From Glebionis coronaria (taxonomy: Eukaryota > Streptophyta > Magnoliopsida > Asterales > Asteraceae), in NCBI GenBank assembly GCA_025667525.1, contig JANFOE010000576.1, forward strand, positions 620,001 through 684,000: a stretch of 64,000 bases of DNA. The letters run 5' to 3'. The notes under the pieces were generated by a model. That model was given only the letters and a program-made list of their open reading frames with translations, was not told the DNA's origin and did no database searches. Below, piece after piece: positions 10,341 through 23,613 of the stretch. Within the stretch, counting starts at the first letter, position 1, and each line of letters opens with the position of its first letter. The position numbers and the translations under genes were made by a program.

Positions 10341-13141
10341 AGAAACTCGTCATTAATGCAACTCAAAACTCCACGCTTTCTCATGTGTATTCTATCACGT
10401 CTTTGTACAATGTTAATCCCATCAAAAAACATTTGTAAGAAGATTTCAAAAAGAGTTTTAGAAGTTGTTGATAAAAATGAAGTTCCGTCCCCTCCGCCGG
10501 TGGAGGTTAAGAGTGTTAAGCCTACGATTTCAATTGTGAATGATTCTTCGGATGATGAATGTGTTGATCCCGATGGGGGAGTTTTCTTTATCAACAAACG
10601 TTTTTGAAAACTTACCACCAGCTATACCAAAAACGGTTTTCAAATGTGAGAATTTTTTAGTGTGACTAAACATTGCTTTAGATACACCAAATATTTTTGA
10701 CATAATTAAATCGGGTTTTCACAAAGAGAGTTTAAAAGATGAAAAAAGGAAAGGATTTTAAATTGAAATTTAAAAGATTTTTTTCTACAATTCTAACTCC
10801 GTCATCACCACGTGTATTGAGTGCTACAAGCTCGTCTTCTCCTTTTGACGATGCTTTGTGTGGACTTAGTATGGGGGAAAATCCCTTATGTTCCCTCCCC
10901 TTTTCTCCACCGAGGACGAGATATTTGATCCTGGAATTACTTATATAGGGGAAATCTCGGTCTTCCACCGATGCAATAAATGGAAAATCTTTTCATTTGA
11001 TTGGTGCGAGTCCTACCTCGAGTAGCTCAATGTTTTCATGACTTACCCATTGTCCCACCCTTCTATTTATTCTCTCCTATTTTCTTGAAACTCTTTGAGT
11101 TTTTTGTTGGCTCATGATGAAGTGGCGTTGGTTTGTTTTTTCCAATGAAAACGAGAAACGCCCATCTTCGATCCCGGTATTTTGCACCATCAAAGGACTT
11201 AGTCCTTTATACCGGTTGTTTTTTGGGCCTTGTTTATCATGTAAGCCCCACCAAAAATTGACCACACCATGATTATCCCTAAATGATCACATTTATGGGG
11301 ATTCGAGTCGAGCTTTTGACTCGGTTATCAAAAACAAGGTGCCTCGTGGGGGAGGACCCCATGCTTATCCATGTACATATTATTGCTTTCTAATTAGTTT
11401 TAATGTGAGGGGATTCGTGCCCTTCCAACCTTTGTTCCGTGGTTGTTTGTGCATTGTGGTTTTTTAGATCATGATCTTCACGATTGGAGCCTCTCGGGTT
11501 CGTTTTTATGGGAGCACTCGATCGTTTGCTTTGAAGACTTTCTCAATATCCAAATGATATATCCTTTGATGTTCTAACCTTAGGTTATTAGCACACTTCA
11601 TAAACGGCTATTAATTTATTGGTTACACCCTTTCCATGCTATATTAGGCATTCGACTACGTCTCTAGTATGGGGGTGTTTGCACCCCTAGACTCGAAACA
11701 TTGAGGACAATGTTTAACTTTAGTATGGGGGGGGGTGAATAGATACTTGCCTTGCCAAACCTTCACGCTTTCCAAAGTTTATCTTTTTTGTTTATCGTTT
11801 TGTTGCAAAAATAAGGCTAAAAATGGCCAAATTTTAAAATTTTTCTCATGTTTATAAGTGTTTTGAAGACACGAATGTAGGTTTTTCCGATGGCGAGAAT
11901 AAGAGTAATTTTTGACTCGACCGTGCGTGTTGAGCACTTAGCTTTGATTCCTTAACTACACATTAGGCTAAATCTCTTAAATGAGAACGAGAAATGATAG
12001 AGTTAATTATAAGTTACTATGCTAAAACGTAGAGTACTCGTAATTCTTTCAAAAACTCATGTGTTCCTCGTTATTTACTTATTCTCCCTTCGCTTGTAAA
12101 TATTTTTTTGCTTAATAAATATTGACTTAGCGGTTTAGTTAGGATTGTTGGGTTTCTAGTCTTTTCTAGTAGCTTCCGTGTAATTAAATTGGGAAGACAT
12201 TAAGGTATCGCCAGCGTCACGGTTTTTGAAGTATTGGCACCCCGAATAATCGAAAGCTTCACCTAATAATAAGATTTCAAGTGCTCACCTAAATCTAGCA
12301 AACAATTTGAAGCCCCACAAGGCCGAAAAATCTATGCAAAATTGAAAGTGAATCAAGCCTTAATCTTCGAAGCTTTAAAAGATCCAAAATTCGCTTTAGC
12401 GTGAGGATATACGTCTTTGGCTAATAAAAACCACCGATGAGGCGGATAATAAAAGGCAAGGCAAGACCGAAGTTCATAATAAAAGCTTCATGGCGAAGTT
12501 GAATAAAAAGATGGAGGTAAACCAAGGATAATAAGGCCCTTCCGTTAGGGGGCATATAAAAGTCTTGGTAATAAAGTCTCATGTTCAAAAACCGTTATAA
12601 AAACCGTGTTTATCAATCCTTCTTGTTGACTTAATTTTTTAACATCGTTTGTCTATTAGGAGGGGGTTATTTGATTTGATGGTCTTAGTTACACCGTTAG
12701 GACTCTATTTTTAGACCTAAAATCTCTATTATCGCATAAGTCAAAACAATGTATCCTCGTGAAACATATCAAGACAAAATAAAATATAAGAGATACAACT
12801 TAGGAATAATGGGAGGATAAGTACGTTGATTAGGGCATATGAGTAGTGTTAGCATTACTAACTTATAATGACAATGATCTCATTGCACGCTTGGCATGGA
12901 ATTAAGGTGAAAATCGAGGGACGATGAAATTATTTCTAACGAAGCATTCACGTGTTCTTATTCTATGAACCTAAACGTCCCATTTTTGCGATGAAAATCA
13001 TACATTATGTCTAAAAACGCAAGTAGTAGTAATAGTAATAGTATAGTTAGTTTATCATTCCAATAAAGTGAATAAAAATGAATTTTGGAGGTGCTATGAT
13101 ACTTTATTCTAGGCATTGCGTGAGGGCACGGACAATGGTTT
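10341..13141 (+). other. G2 post-protease region without pol
   Basis: The first about 280 bp still resemble the acidic tail that follows protease in G3 (for example NDSSDDECVDPDGG at about 10536-10578). After about 10950 there is no coding signal. The rest holds sequence blocks shared with G3 and G4: a GGAGG-ACCCCATGC box (about 11345), an AAACATTG hairpin with internal purine tract (11696-11730), a GACTCGACCG block (about 11927), an AATTATAAGTTACTATG block (about 12005), and AATATAAGAGATAC followed by TAACTTATAATGACAATGATCTC (12780-12880). Confidence 0.7.
11696..11737 (+). other. Conserved hairpin AAACATTG-AGGA-CAATGTTT plus internal purine tract (G2)
   Basis: A perfect 8-bp inverted repeat with AGGA loop is followed within 12 bp by AGTATGGGGGGGGG, which resembles the element's real polypurine tract. 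The same arrangement is in G3 (30673) and G4 (36228). Confidence 0.8.
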
Positions 13142-13153
13142 AGTATGGGGGAG
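13142..13153 (+). promoter_or_regulatory. G2 polypurine tract
   Basis: AGTATGGGGGAG directly abuts the TG start of the 3' LTR at 13154, as required for plus-strand priming. G4 has the identical tract. Confidence 0.85.
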
Positions 13154-16100
13154 TGATGAGACAGCTTTTTATACATGGTCTCATCATCCAAATCGGGCTT
13201 AAAATGCATAAAATATCATTAAAACTGCCAAATATATGCTCGTGTTTGTTGCTTGTGTATTTTAGGTACGGATATTGAGGAAATGACAAAAGATCACAAG
13301 AATCAGTCAATAACGAACACGGGAAACGAAGCCGCACAATGAACCGGACCCAAATCTGGAATTTCCAAAATGGACCTTGAAGAATTGAAGATTGGCAACA
13401 TTGGTCCCTCATCTTTTGAAGACTTGGCAATTTATACCCTTGTAAATTCATAAATTACATTGGGGTCCCTAAATTACCAAGAGTATGCATATCTAGCCCT
13501 TGAAGAATGCTTAAACTACATAATTGGTCCTTGGAAAAAGTTTAAAACTATGATGGGCCATTTTCAGCAAGTGTGCAAAAGTTGTTATGTGTAATTCATG
13601 CGTTGACAATGTTTTATTTACCAAAGGACAACACCAAGGAAACCAAGGGACTATTTCTGCCAAACATTAAAACACATCCCCACCAATCAACCTGCCATGT
13701 CACCTCCACCAGCCACTCACAACTTCACACCTCACCCCCCACCCTCATACGTCAGACTCCACTCACTCACTTTATTTATTAAATCTGATTAAACCTAATT
13801 TTTGGAGGTAAAACACTTATTCAAATAAAATAATCAGATTAAACCTACTATTTTACCCATCCCTAATCCAACGAACCCTAATCCTTAATCACCCTCAAAA
13901 ACAAAGGGTTTTACCCCAATGTTTTCCAGATTTACTATTCATCCCACACTAAACCAATCCCCCAACCCAGAATCTTTTCACAACAAAACCCATTGACTGT
14001 AGGGGACCTCCCCTGCACGTCACTTTCTTCCCCAAACCCCAATACCCGACCAAATAAACGAATGGATGGTAGTCCTTGGTCCCCCAAGCACATTTTGACG
14101 TCCAAGATCAACAAAAGCAGCTGGCAACATCACATGATCAATTTGGACCAAGATTCCAAGTCAAAATCAAGGGGCATTTTCGGATTTTCTAGCATTAGGG
14201 TTTTAGCTCTTTAATATTTTATTCCTAGCACTAGAAGGTTCTGTTAAGTAGTATAAAAGGAGCACCAGGTGTGTTGGATGCCCTTTGTTCCAGTTTTTCT
14301 AGCTAAGTTCATGTAATGCCTTTTTAGAAATATAAAGTTTGGTGTTTTTATTGAAATTAAATTGTAATTCCTTTTATTTTTTTTTTTAAAAGTTTGGTAT
14401 TGGATTAGCTAGATTCTGAGTTCCACATTTCATTTGTAAGAACACTTTGTGTTTTTGAGGGTTTTTAAAAAGGGGTTTTAATTTTCAGAAATCCAAGGTC
14501 CAAGAAAGTGAAAGTGGACTTGGATCCTTGGATATCTGAAATTTATACTTGTTTTCTTAATCATATTCATTGGTTAAAAGGTCACTGTTTTGTGAAAAGG
14601 TTTTAAAAGATTTCAAAAATCAGATTATTGTGGTATTTGCTTGTATCCATTTTGTTCTTAGCAGGATCCATTGAAGCTTGTTGTTGTCCAAGTGTACTGC
14701 ACAGGCCCGGGCCTGTTTGGAGGTGGTTAAGCAAACACTGAGGGACCTGGATGTAGGTCCCTCTAGGTAAATACCTTTTTTCATTTTTAGTTCTAAAAAT
14801 TTGGTGTTTAAGTGATTTTGCATGAAAGTTGTTTGTTAGCTTGTTGAGTTGTTTGATTTGAGTTAATAGGATTGTTATGCATGTTTAAAGCTATTGTAAT
14901 CAGTTTGGTGGATTTGTGATTGAAATTGGTTTGATAAAATTGATTTTCAGTTTTTTAAAGGGTGTTTGGATAAGGGTTTAAGTAGGGGTTATTGACTTCA
15001 TACTTGGCTTGAATCTTGTTTAGAAGCACTCTTTAGGGTGTTAGGTTGTATGTTATGTTGGTTTTCTGTTTGGTGAAGTTTAAAACTAAGTTGCATGTTA
15101 AATATTGGTAAGTAGCTTCTAAAAATAGTAAACACCCTTGGTGACTGATTTCTGTTGATTAAGTTCATTTAATCCTTAAATCTGCTAGGGTTTGGTGTCA
15201 ACTAGGGTTTTAGATAGGTTGCATGCTATATTGTGAACTTATATGCAAGTTACTTAGCTTTGAATTTCACTTTTGTGCCTAGAAAACCAGCATACTATTC
15301 ATCAGATACCCCTAAGGCTTAATCAGTAACTTTAAGGGAGATTTGTGGTTGATTTTGTGTTGTGACTTGGTGTTTTTTGTTTTTACTCAGACTCCCCACA
15401 ACCCAATTGGTGTGGGGGTGCCTTGTTGTCCAAAGAAAACCAGTCCAAAGAGCTTTCCTAAGCTCATCAGTCAACAGACCAAAAATTAACACTAGCAGTG
15501 GGAACATCATTCCCCCTGCTTGTGCATTTGTTTCCCCTGCTAAGCAAAAAGACAAACCAAACAAGTGTCACTTTCAGAAAACATAGAATTTTTGTCATTT
15601 GTGGGCTAAATTGTGAATTAGGGTCTGAAACTTGTTTCATTATTTTTATAATTTTACTTAGATTTTTTATTACTGTTCATTTGGTATTTTTTAGGATTTA
15701 TAGCTATTTTAATTAACTTTTTAATTACTGTTTTTGGCATTTAGTGCTAAAAATTGTTATTTTTCACTTTAAACATTTTTCCTAGACTTAGAATAATATT
15801 TTAAGATTTTTAGTTAAAAAATATTTTACTGTTCATCTTTTTATTATTTTTTAGAATTAATTTAAGTTAATTAGGGTTTTAATTTAAACTGTTTTTGTCT
15901 TTTAGTGGTAAATTTAATATTTTTCAAACTTTTTCATTTTTCTTTTGTTTATTAGAGTAATTTAGGATTTTTAAAATTGGTAGATTATTTTTGGCATTAT
16001 TTTATTATTTTTTATAATTATTTTAGTTTTAAAATAGTTTTTAGTAATTTAAAAATAGAAAATTAGTTTTTAAAAATTAGGAAAATACTTTTTAGTCTTT

Positions 16101-16574
16101 AGATAATATAAGCAAGTTATTTGTTCAATAAAATCATATTTTGGACATTTTGATTAATTATATTTAATTTTAGCGCTTTAATTAGCATTTAAAATTGAAT
16201 ATTTAATTAATAAAAGGTTTTAAAATATTTTTATTGGATTTTTAGTCTTATTTATATTATTTTAGACTACTTTTAGCTTTTAATTAATTTTTAGGTTTTA
16301 AAGTTTTTAATTTTGTAGTTTTGTACGGTTTTACGTGAACGCCTTTTCGTCTTATCTCGATCCGTCTTCGTAACCGTCATTTCTTTCCCATTTCTATTTT
16401 CTTTCTTTTCTTCTCAATAAAATCACAAACATTAATCAATCCATCACACAACACACGTGCCTCCTCGAGAACGAACTCACTTAGGGTCATTTACACACGG
16501 TTTTCCTAAATCGTCGTGCATAATTGCCCTATTTATTGCTCTTTTCCTAAAGGGTAGTAAAAACATTACAATCA
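13154..16574 (+). repeat. G2 3' LTR (complete)
   Basis: 3,421 bp starting TGATGAGAC and ending ACAATCA. The right two thirds match the 5' remnant at 5016-7167. A TATA box (GTATAAAAGG) is at 14251-14260. A CCCCACA/TGTGGGG hairpin is at 15394-15417. The sequence downstream of 16574 is C1 coding sequence on the opposite strand. Confidence 0.9.
14251..14260 (+). promoter_or_regulatory. G2 LTR TATA box
   Basis: GTATAAAAGG in the middle of the LTR gives a U3 of about 1.1 kb. Transcription would be expected to start about 25-35 bp downstream. Confidence 0.55.
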
Positions 16575-18834
16575 ATGACATCTAAGCAACATATAATAAA
16601 GCTCCCTTCTTTCCCTCTTATATTGGGAGAAAACCTTGCTGGCCGTATACTTTAGGATTACCTGGAAATCCTTTTGAATCTTGAGAAGAATCTCCAATCC
16701 CCAAATCTGATCTGATAAAGACATATCTGGATTTTCCATGATCTTATTTTTCCAAGCAAAGTACATCTAGGCAACTTCTGGCATATCATAATCCACCTTC
16801 ATCTTTAATTCTGCAAGTTTCTCCCTTGCCAACACATCACCATAATCAAGTCTTTCTGGTTCTTCAATTATCATAACACTTGAATCTGTGCTTTAATCAT
16901 TACTTCCTTCTTGCTCCTCAGAAGTAACCACAAAAGGTGACTCAACAACCTTCTTCCTTTCTTGTTCCATAATTTGTGCAGCCAACATTGAATCAAACTT
17001 TACTTGTGCTGCATCCTTGGGAACCTTTGTTTCTACCATAATTCCTTTACCCCTATCTAATGCATCAATGATGGGTAAAGATGATGATGGTACCTGTGAA
17101 GACACTTCCTTGATGATAGCTGATGACTGGAATACATCAACCATATCTGCAGGTTTATCAACGTCCAAAACCTGTGTGTCAACGCCCAACTTACTCTTGT
17201 CAGCGCTTGACTTGTCACTGTCAAAAATCTGCTTGTCAACGCTCACCTTACTCTGGTCAGCGTTTCTTGTGAACTGCTCCATCATTTCTGTAAAGGAAAA
17301 ATTCAAATTTGTAGGAGTAACCAAAGAGACATCAAAACCTGGTTGCTTCTTCATATTTGTAAGAGCTTCAGCCACACCCAAAGATTCTCCATCATGTGAG
17401 CCTTTGTCACTCACATGTATATGCTCATCCTCCCTTTGGAAGAATCCTCCATACCACGCCTATTGTTAGCACCTTCTAAAAGAAAAATCCTCTCCCTCAA
17501 TTGCTTGAGTTCAAGGCCTTGTGTAGTGACAATATGTACCAAGTTTGCATTTTGCTTTTGCAAGCTAATGCAGACAGCCGTCAATTCCAACATTGTATAT
17601 GGTTCCAATCTGCCCTCCTCTAGAATGGGAATTTGACCTCCCAAAACAGAGTCATGGGGCATGGATGAGGTCTTACTGATGTTAGAACTGGCTTGGCCTG
17701 CATCTAAGCGAGTACCAATAGTCCTAGCCTCACCCATATCACCAACCACACTTGTGGTGGTGGTTCTCTTTGCAACATGGCTAGGACCACCAGATGAGAA
17801 CACTCCAATGGTCCTTTGGCGTTTTTCCATCCTATAGTCTGGGGGTGAAGAAGATGATGTGGATTGGGTAGTAGTTTGAAGGTTAAGTGGTGTTTGGGTC
17901 TGTTGTAGAAAGGTGTTAACGTTTGGATTTCAAGTATCAACGTCAACATTTAACGTGTCAGCGTTGAAGGGATCTTGGTCAAGTTCCATATATTGAGGTG
18001 AAGGTGATGGTTCAGGTAATGGGTCAAGTTGTGGTTGTGGGTCAGGTTGAGGTTGTGCTGCTATAATAACAGCAAGCATGGCTTGGGTAAGGGGTAAGTC
18101 TCTGTGAGGGGGTGAATTCATCTTACTAAAAATAGCTTTCTTTTGCACAGGGATCGCATAAAAATCATCATGATCCCTGGTGCAATACCTTTGCTCATCA
18201 GAATCATTTGTAAAAATCTTGGGTAAGCTAGAGTCATCTTGCTACCCTTGTTTTTACACATGCCATCAAAAATCAGTTTAGAAAAATTATACTTTTGCCC
18301 ATTTGCAATACACACAATGGCACTACCAATAGACCTGTTAATTTCATTATGTGCAGTACATTTGGGACTTAAACATTGAAGGATGACATGTATTAAGTAC
18401 TTCCAAGCTGGGGGAATTTCCTGTTTATTATATTTATTTAAAGTACCCTCTTCAGGGAAAGGATACCCCAAAGCTTGAAGTCCCTGTTCTATCTCACCAA
18501 TGGGTAGAGTGGTTATACCATCTGCATCATTAAGATGCAAAGCCTGGCAAACCAAGGCTTCAGTAACCACCCATGGACGCCCATGTACAATAGCAGTTAA
18601 TGTAGTCACATTATTAAGCGTTGAGGAACTAACAGTGTTCCAAAACTGCTTAATATGAGTGACATGAATAAGAGGAGCATGAAAAAGTGCATACCATAAA
18701 GGGGATGCATTCAAATACGCCACCATCTGAGTATATTGAGGAAACAGAGCATCATCAGCCTCCAAATAGGCAACCATGTTATGCTGACTTCTGAATCCCA
18801 ATACCAAGTCACTCGGTTTAAACTTAGGCGCCAT
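16575..18834 (-). pseudogene. C1 extra ORF (conserved post-pol ORF), truncated and frameshifted
   Basis: The frame opens at ATG 18834 (MAPKFKPSDLVLGF) and aligns with the extra ORF of C2. Conserved parts are LEADDALFPQYTQMVAYLNA, HIKQFWNTVSS, QALHLNDADGI and WKYLIHVILQCLSPKC. A frameshift near 18185 ends the first piece at 18118. The next piece (18148-17930) carries the proline/glutamine-rich linker. Then 17830-17411 has a coiled-coil-like segment (ICISLQKQNANLVHIV-type, followed by LRERIFLLEG). The piece at 17414-16893 carries repeated [A/V]DK peptides from the 21-bp motif array. G2 cuts the ORF in the region equal to about 48430 of C2. Function unknown. Confidence 0.75.
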
Positions 18835-20011
18835 TGATGTAGAAAGCTGTGTGAAAGGTTATGAAAGATGAATATAGGATAAAAATTTGTTAGACAAGAA
18901 TAAGCAAGTACCCATTTACAAAATAAGGATCCATATTTATAGGAGAGGTAGGCACATGTGATTGGTAAAAAATGAGACAGTTATTTTCAAAATATAATGA
19001 TGAAAATATTGAAAATAAAATAACTTATCTTGTTCACTAAATAAAAGTTACCAACTCCTAAAATTACGGCCCCAAATTTTGTCAAAAATAACAACTGGGT
19101 AGAATGAGTGTCAACGGTCAAAAATAACCCATCAACGCCCAACGGCTATATTCTTGTCAACGTTGGAAAAAGCCATGTCAACGTCTAAATTGGTCATAAC
19201 AACGTTTGGAAATAAATCTGTCAACGTCCAAAAATAAAAATAATAAAAATGAAAAAGGACCTTAACAAAGTGATTTATCCTAGTGAAGATAACCTATAAA
19301 CTGAAAATTACTATAGGGTGGCAAACACTGTCCAATCATGCACACTTGCTTATGCAAGATAGACATAACAGTCCTCTAGTGTCCTTTGCTAACTAAAGTC
19401 CTTAACAGCAAAGTTATCTCATAAAATCCTTTGTAACTTCCCAGGTAAGCCCTATAAAAATCATACCCAGCCTCCCAACAGACCACTCCCAATTCTAGGC
19501 CAAAAAGTCTTGGCAACGTGCATAGTATATCAACTTTGCATGCTACAGTGCCTCATGAGTTAGTAAACTAATTCATACTCACTAGTGGACACAATCTAGA
19601 ATTGTGATAAGAGTATTATATGAATACCCAAAAAGTCCTAAAAGGTTCCTAAACCTCCCCTTAAACTATGATACATAAGTTACCAAATAATATGCATGTA
19701 ATAAAAATTTATGTCAAGATAGGAACATAAATATTCCAACCATCATCCATAAATTGAAACATGCTCCAATAATGCTCCAAGAATCCATAAGCAACTCTGT
19801 ATCCAATGGTACAATGCTAACAACGCCTGCATAATTAGATCAAAAACCACAAAACTAACATGTTGCAGACAACGTCAAGTTAACACTTATCAGCGTTAAA
19901 ATAACCTTTGTCAGCGTTAGACAAATAAAGTGGAAAATCTAATTTTGTATAAAGACCAATAACAAATGCATATCCTGTACATACTTTTATAATAAGATCC
20001 CAAAACACATA
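18835..20011 (-). other. C1 region between pol and extra ORF
   Basis: About 1.2 kb with no coding frame, homologous to 44934-46189 of C2. It holds two clusters of the CGYTGAC motif read on the minus strand (about 19865-19925 and 19100-19240). An A/T-rich segment before the extra ORF could serve as its promoter or leader; that is inference. Confidence 0.65.
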
Positions 20012-23000
20012 TTAAGTGAGACTGATCATCCTAATACTTGTTACCAAGTATTGAAATCTTCTAGTATCAAAAGGTTTAGTTAATAAATAAGACACATTTT
20101 CTTCTGTGTCAACCCTATCTGGTTGTATTAAACCTTTTTCAAAACAATCTCTTATAAAATGATGTCTAATTTCTATGTGTTTTGTTTTAGAGTGATGTAC
20201 AGGATTTTTAATAATGCATAAAGTACTGTTCTTGTCTACAAAAATCTTGGTATGCATGAAATTATACCCATAATCCAACAGTTGGTTTTGAATCCATAAG
20301 ACTTGCCCACAAAAAGCAGCTGCAACAACATACTCTGCTTCAGTTGTAGAATTGGCCACCACTGTTTGTTTCTTGCATTGCCAAGATATCAATCTACTCC
20401 CAAGAAACTGGCATCCACCAGTTGTGGATTTTCTATCAAATTTGTCACCACCATAATCACTGTCTGAATATGCAATAAGCTCCAATGGGAATCTCTTGGA
20501 TACCATAATCCCAGGTCTGGATAACACCTAAGGTACCTAAAAATCCTCTTGACAGCATGAAGATGACATTATTTGGGAGTCACTTGATGGGGTGCACATG
20601 CACACACAGCAAACATAATGTCAGGTCTTGAAGCTGTGAGATACATCAATGAACCAATCATTGACCTATAATGCCTGACATCCACCTCTTTTCCATCTCC
20701 CACTTTTCCCCAAGGGTGTTCCCTATCCATAGGAGTACTAGCCCGTTTCTCATGTGGAGAAAATCCAAATTTCTTCAAGATTTATGCTACATATTTATCT
20801 TGAGAGATGAAGATACCATCTTCTTTCTACTAGACTTGTAACCCTAGAAAGAAGTTCATCCCCCCATTGCACTCATCTTGAACTTGTCTGTCGTGAGTTT
20901 GGAAAAGTCTTCACTCATCTTTGGACTAGAAGAGCCAAAGATGATATCATCCATATAGACCTATACAAGTAAGAAATCCTTACCAGTCTTCTTTGTAAAC
21001 AAGGTCTGGTCTATGGTGCCCCTTTTAAATCCATTTTCCACTAGATGGGTGGACAATGTGCCATACCATGCTCTTGGAGCTTGATGAAGTCCATACATAG
21101 CTTTCTTTACTCTATACACCTTGTCTGGATGTTCTAAATCTTCAAAGCCAGGAGGCTGCAGTACATAAACCTCCTCTGCAATTGTGCCATAAAGAAAAGC
21201 ACTCTTCACATCCATTTGATAGACTGTAAAGCCCATACAGGAAGCATAGGCTAGAAAAATCCTTATAGCCTCAATCCTTGCAACAGGTGCAAAGACCTCC
21301 TCATAGTCTATCCCTTCTTCTTGTGTATATCCTTGTGCCACTAAACGTGCCTTGTTTCTGACCACAATGCCTCTCTCATCCTTTTTGTTTCTAAGAACCC
21401 ATCTTTTCCCAATAGGTCTGACATGTCTGGGACAATCAACCAACTCCCAAACATCCTGGATAGAAAATTGGTGAAGCTCATCCTGCATTGCTTCCACCCA
21501 ACTTGGTTATTTGAGAGCATCAAAAATCTTCTTGGGTTCCTGTTGTGACAGAAAACAGGCAAACAAACATGCTTGAACAAGAGGGGTATCAACCTTCTTG
21601 TGAATATTGGCAATAAATCCTCCATGATTCTGATGAGACCTTCTAGTTTGCACAGGAGTCATTACATCACCAATAATTAGAGAAGGAGGATGATTTTTTA
21701 TTGTAGAAGTAAGCACCCCTCCTTCAATAATTGTATTATCCTCAATCTCATCTTCCATGTTACCAATATCCTCTTCAGACTCTCTTCCATCATCATTTGA
21801 ATGAACCTCTCCATTTCTGTTTGACGGTTCACCTTGTTCAAAATTATTGGAAGAGAAGATATGGTCAAAAGATCTGTGAACGTCTGAACCAAAGCTGTCA
21901 ACGTTTGAGCCATCAACGCCTGAATTTGTCTTGTCAGCGCCAGAATTTCCTTTGTCAGCGCCTGAAGGATCATGCATGTTTTCAACTGGTGATACTTGGG
22001 GACCACCTTTTTCCTTTCTAGCAGTAGCAGTAGCAGCAAGTGCATCTGTCCATATGGGAATGGTAACATACTCAAGTATGGGTGCTAATTTGTCTGCTTG
22101 TGATCCAACCTCTTCATCAACCTGATTACCTGAAATATCAACAACTGGTTCTTCCACAACATTTGAAGTCACCTTCACAATGTTTGGATTAGTAACAGAC
22201 ATATAATTCAATGTCCTAGAAAGAGGTTCCAAGTCAAATAACCAATTTGGACCACTTTCAGGATCACTAGGTTTACTTTCTAAAAACCTAACATGTACTT
22301 TTTCAAGTATACGTTTTTCTTATCTTAAGGTAAACTCTATATCCTCTACTCTGCACAGAATAACCCATGAAGTAGCCTTCATCACCTTTAGCACTAAACT
22401 TACCTAAGGCATCACTAGTGTCCAACACAACTACATGACATCCAAAAGGTTTAAGAAAACCAATATTAGGTTTCCTGCCCCAAAGTAACTCATAAGGTGT
22501 TTTGTTATGAATCTTGTTGACTAATGCCCTATTCTGAACATAACAAGTTGTATTCACAGCTCAGCCCAAAAAGAAATGGGAAAGTGAGCATCAGCTAACA
22601 TAGTCCTGGCTGCTTCTATGAGGGTTCTATTCTTTCTCTCAGCAACCCTATTTTGTTGTGGGGTTCTAGCTACACTAAACTGTCTAGTAATCCCTTTCTT
22701 GGCACAAAAGTCATCGAATAACTTATTTCTAAACTCACCACCATTGTCACTTCTAAGCATCTTAACCTCATTACCAAACTTCTTTTCAATTTAGGTAATA
22801 AAGTTAATCAAAGTATCAGCAGTGTTAGTTTTCAAAGCTAAAAAAAAAGTCCAAGTAAATCTAGAAAAATCATCAGTGATGACAAAACAGTAGGATTTAC
22901 CATTTAAGCTTTCTATATTAGTTTGACCAAACAAGTCCATATGTAGCAAGTGAATGGGTTTAGAACTAGAGTGCACTGGTTTAGACTTAAATGAGACCTT

Positions 23001-23613
23001 GTGTTGTTTGCCTTTAAGGCATGCAACACAAGAGTGGTCATTGTGGAAAGCCTTTTCAGGCAAACCATCAACTAAACCATGTCTCACAAGTCTATTTATA
23101 TTTTAAAATTAATGTGCCCTAATCTTCTGTGCCAAATATTACTCTCATCAACTGAAGCCTTAGCATATAGACAAGACAAATTATTATTCATCCTAATTTC
23201 ATTAAGATTCACATTATAAATGTCCTCATGCCTAGGTCTTCTATAATCAATGAATTTATCATCTGGTATTTTAAAATCTTTGCTCAACACCAAGCATTCA
23301 GTATTAGTGAAAAGAACCTTATTTTTGTTATCACACACTTGTGATACACTAAACAGATTATGGTCAAGTTCTTTTACAAGAAACACGTTTTCAAAACGCC
23401 ATTGGTGAGAAGAGTGCCTTTGCCAGTGATAGTTCCATATCCACCTCCAAAGTACACTTTGTCACCATCTTTTATGGGGATAAAATTTGTCAGATAATCT
23501 TCCTTCCCCGTCATGTGCCTAGAGCATCCACTATCCCAATAGCCATAATCATTAATCTGCTTTTGAATGCCCTGCACATAAAGAAAACAAATTAGTTGTC
23601 TTTGGGAACCCAA
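20012..23613 (-). pseudogene. C1 pol: protease, integrase, RT, RNase H with many breaks
   Basis: Pieces in order on the minus strand: protease active site DSGCSRHMTG (23613-23374), Gag-pol linker and integrase zinc-binding part with WHRRLGHINF (23386-23096) and CVACLKGKQHK (23087-22791), integrase core with SDNGGEF and TPQQN (22760-22554), linker (22232-21507) with CGYTGAC-encoded repeats, RT with [12 protein letters not shown] (21497-20961), a YMDD box at about 20960-20945 preceded by a stop, and RNase H (20778-20012) ending [14 protein letters not shown]. At least five stops or frame changes are present, so it is inactive. Confidence 0.88.

Larger units (their letters stand above)
5016..16574 (+). 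mobile_element. G2: non-autonomous Ty3/gypsy element (gag-protease only)
   Basis: Order: truncated 5' LTR (5016-7167), tRNA-Asp-type PBS, leader, broken gag and protease, about 2.5 kb without coding capacity, polypurine tract, complete 3' LTR (13154-16574). No RT, RNase H or integrase motif is visible on either strand. The missing left part of the 5' LTR was displaced by the insertion of G1 and lies outside the window. G2 itself is inserted in the C1 extra ORF, since its right flank continues into that ORF at 16575. The candidate target duplication copy is ATGAC at 16575-16579, whose partner is not visible. Confidence 0.85.
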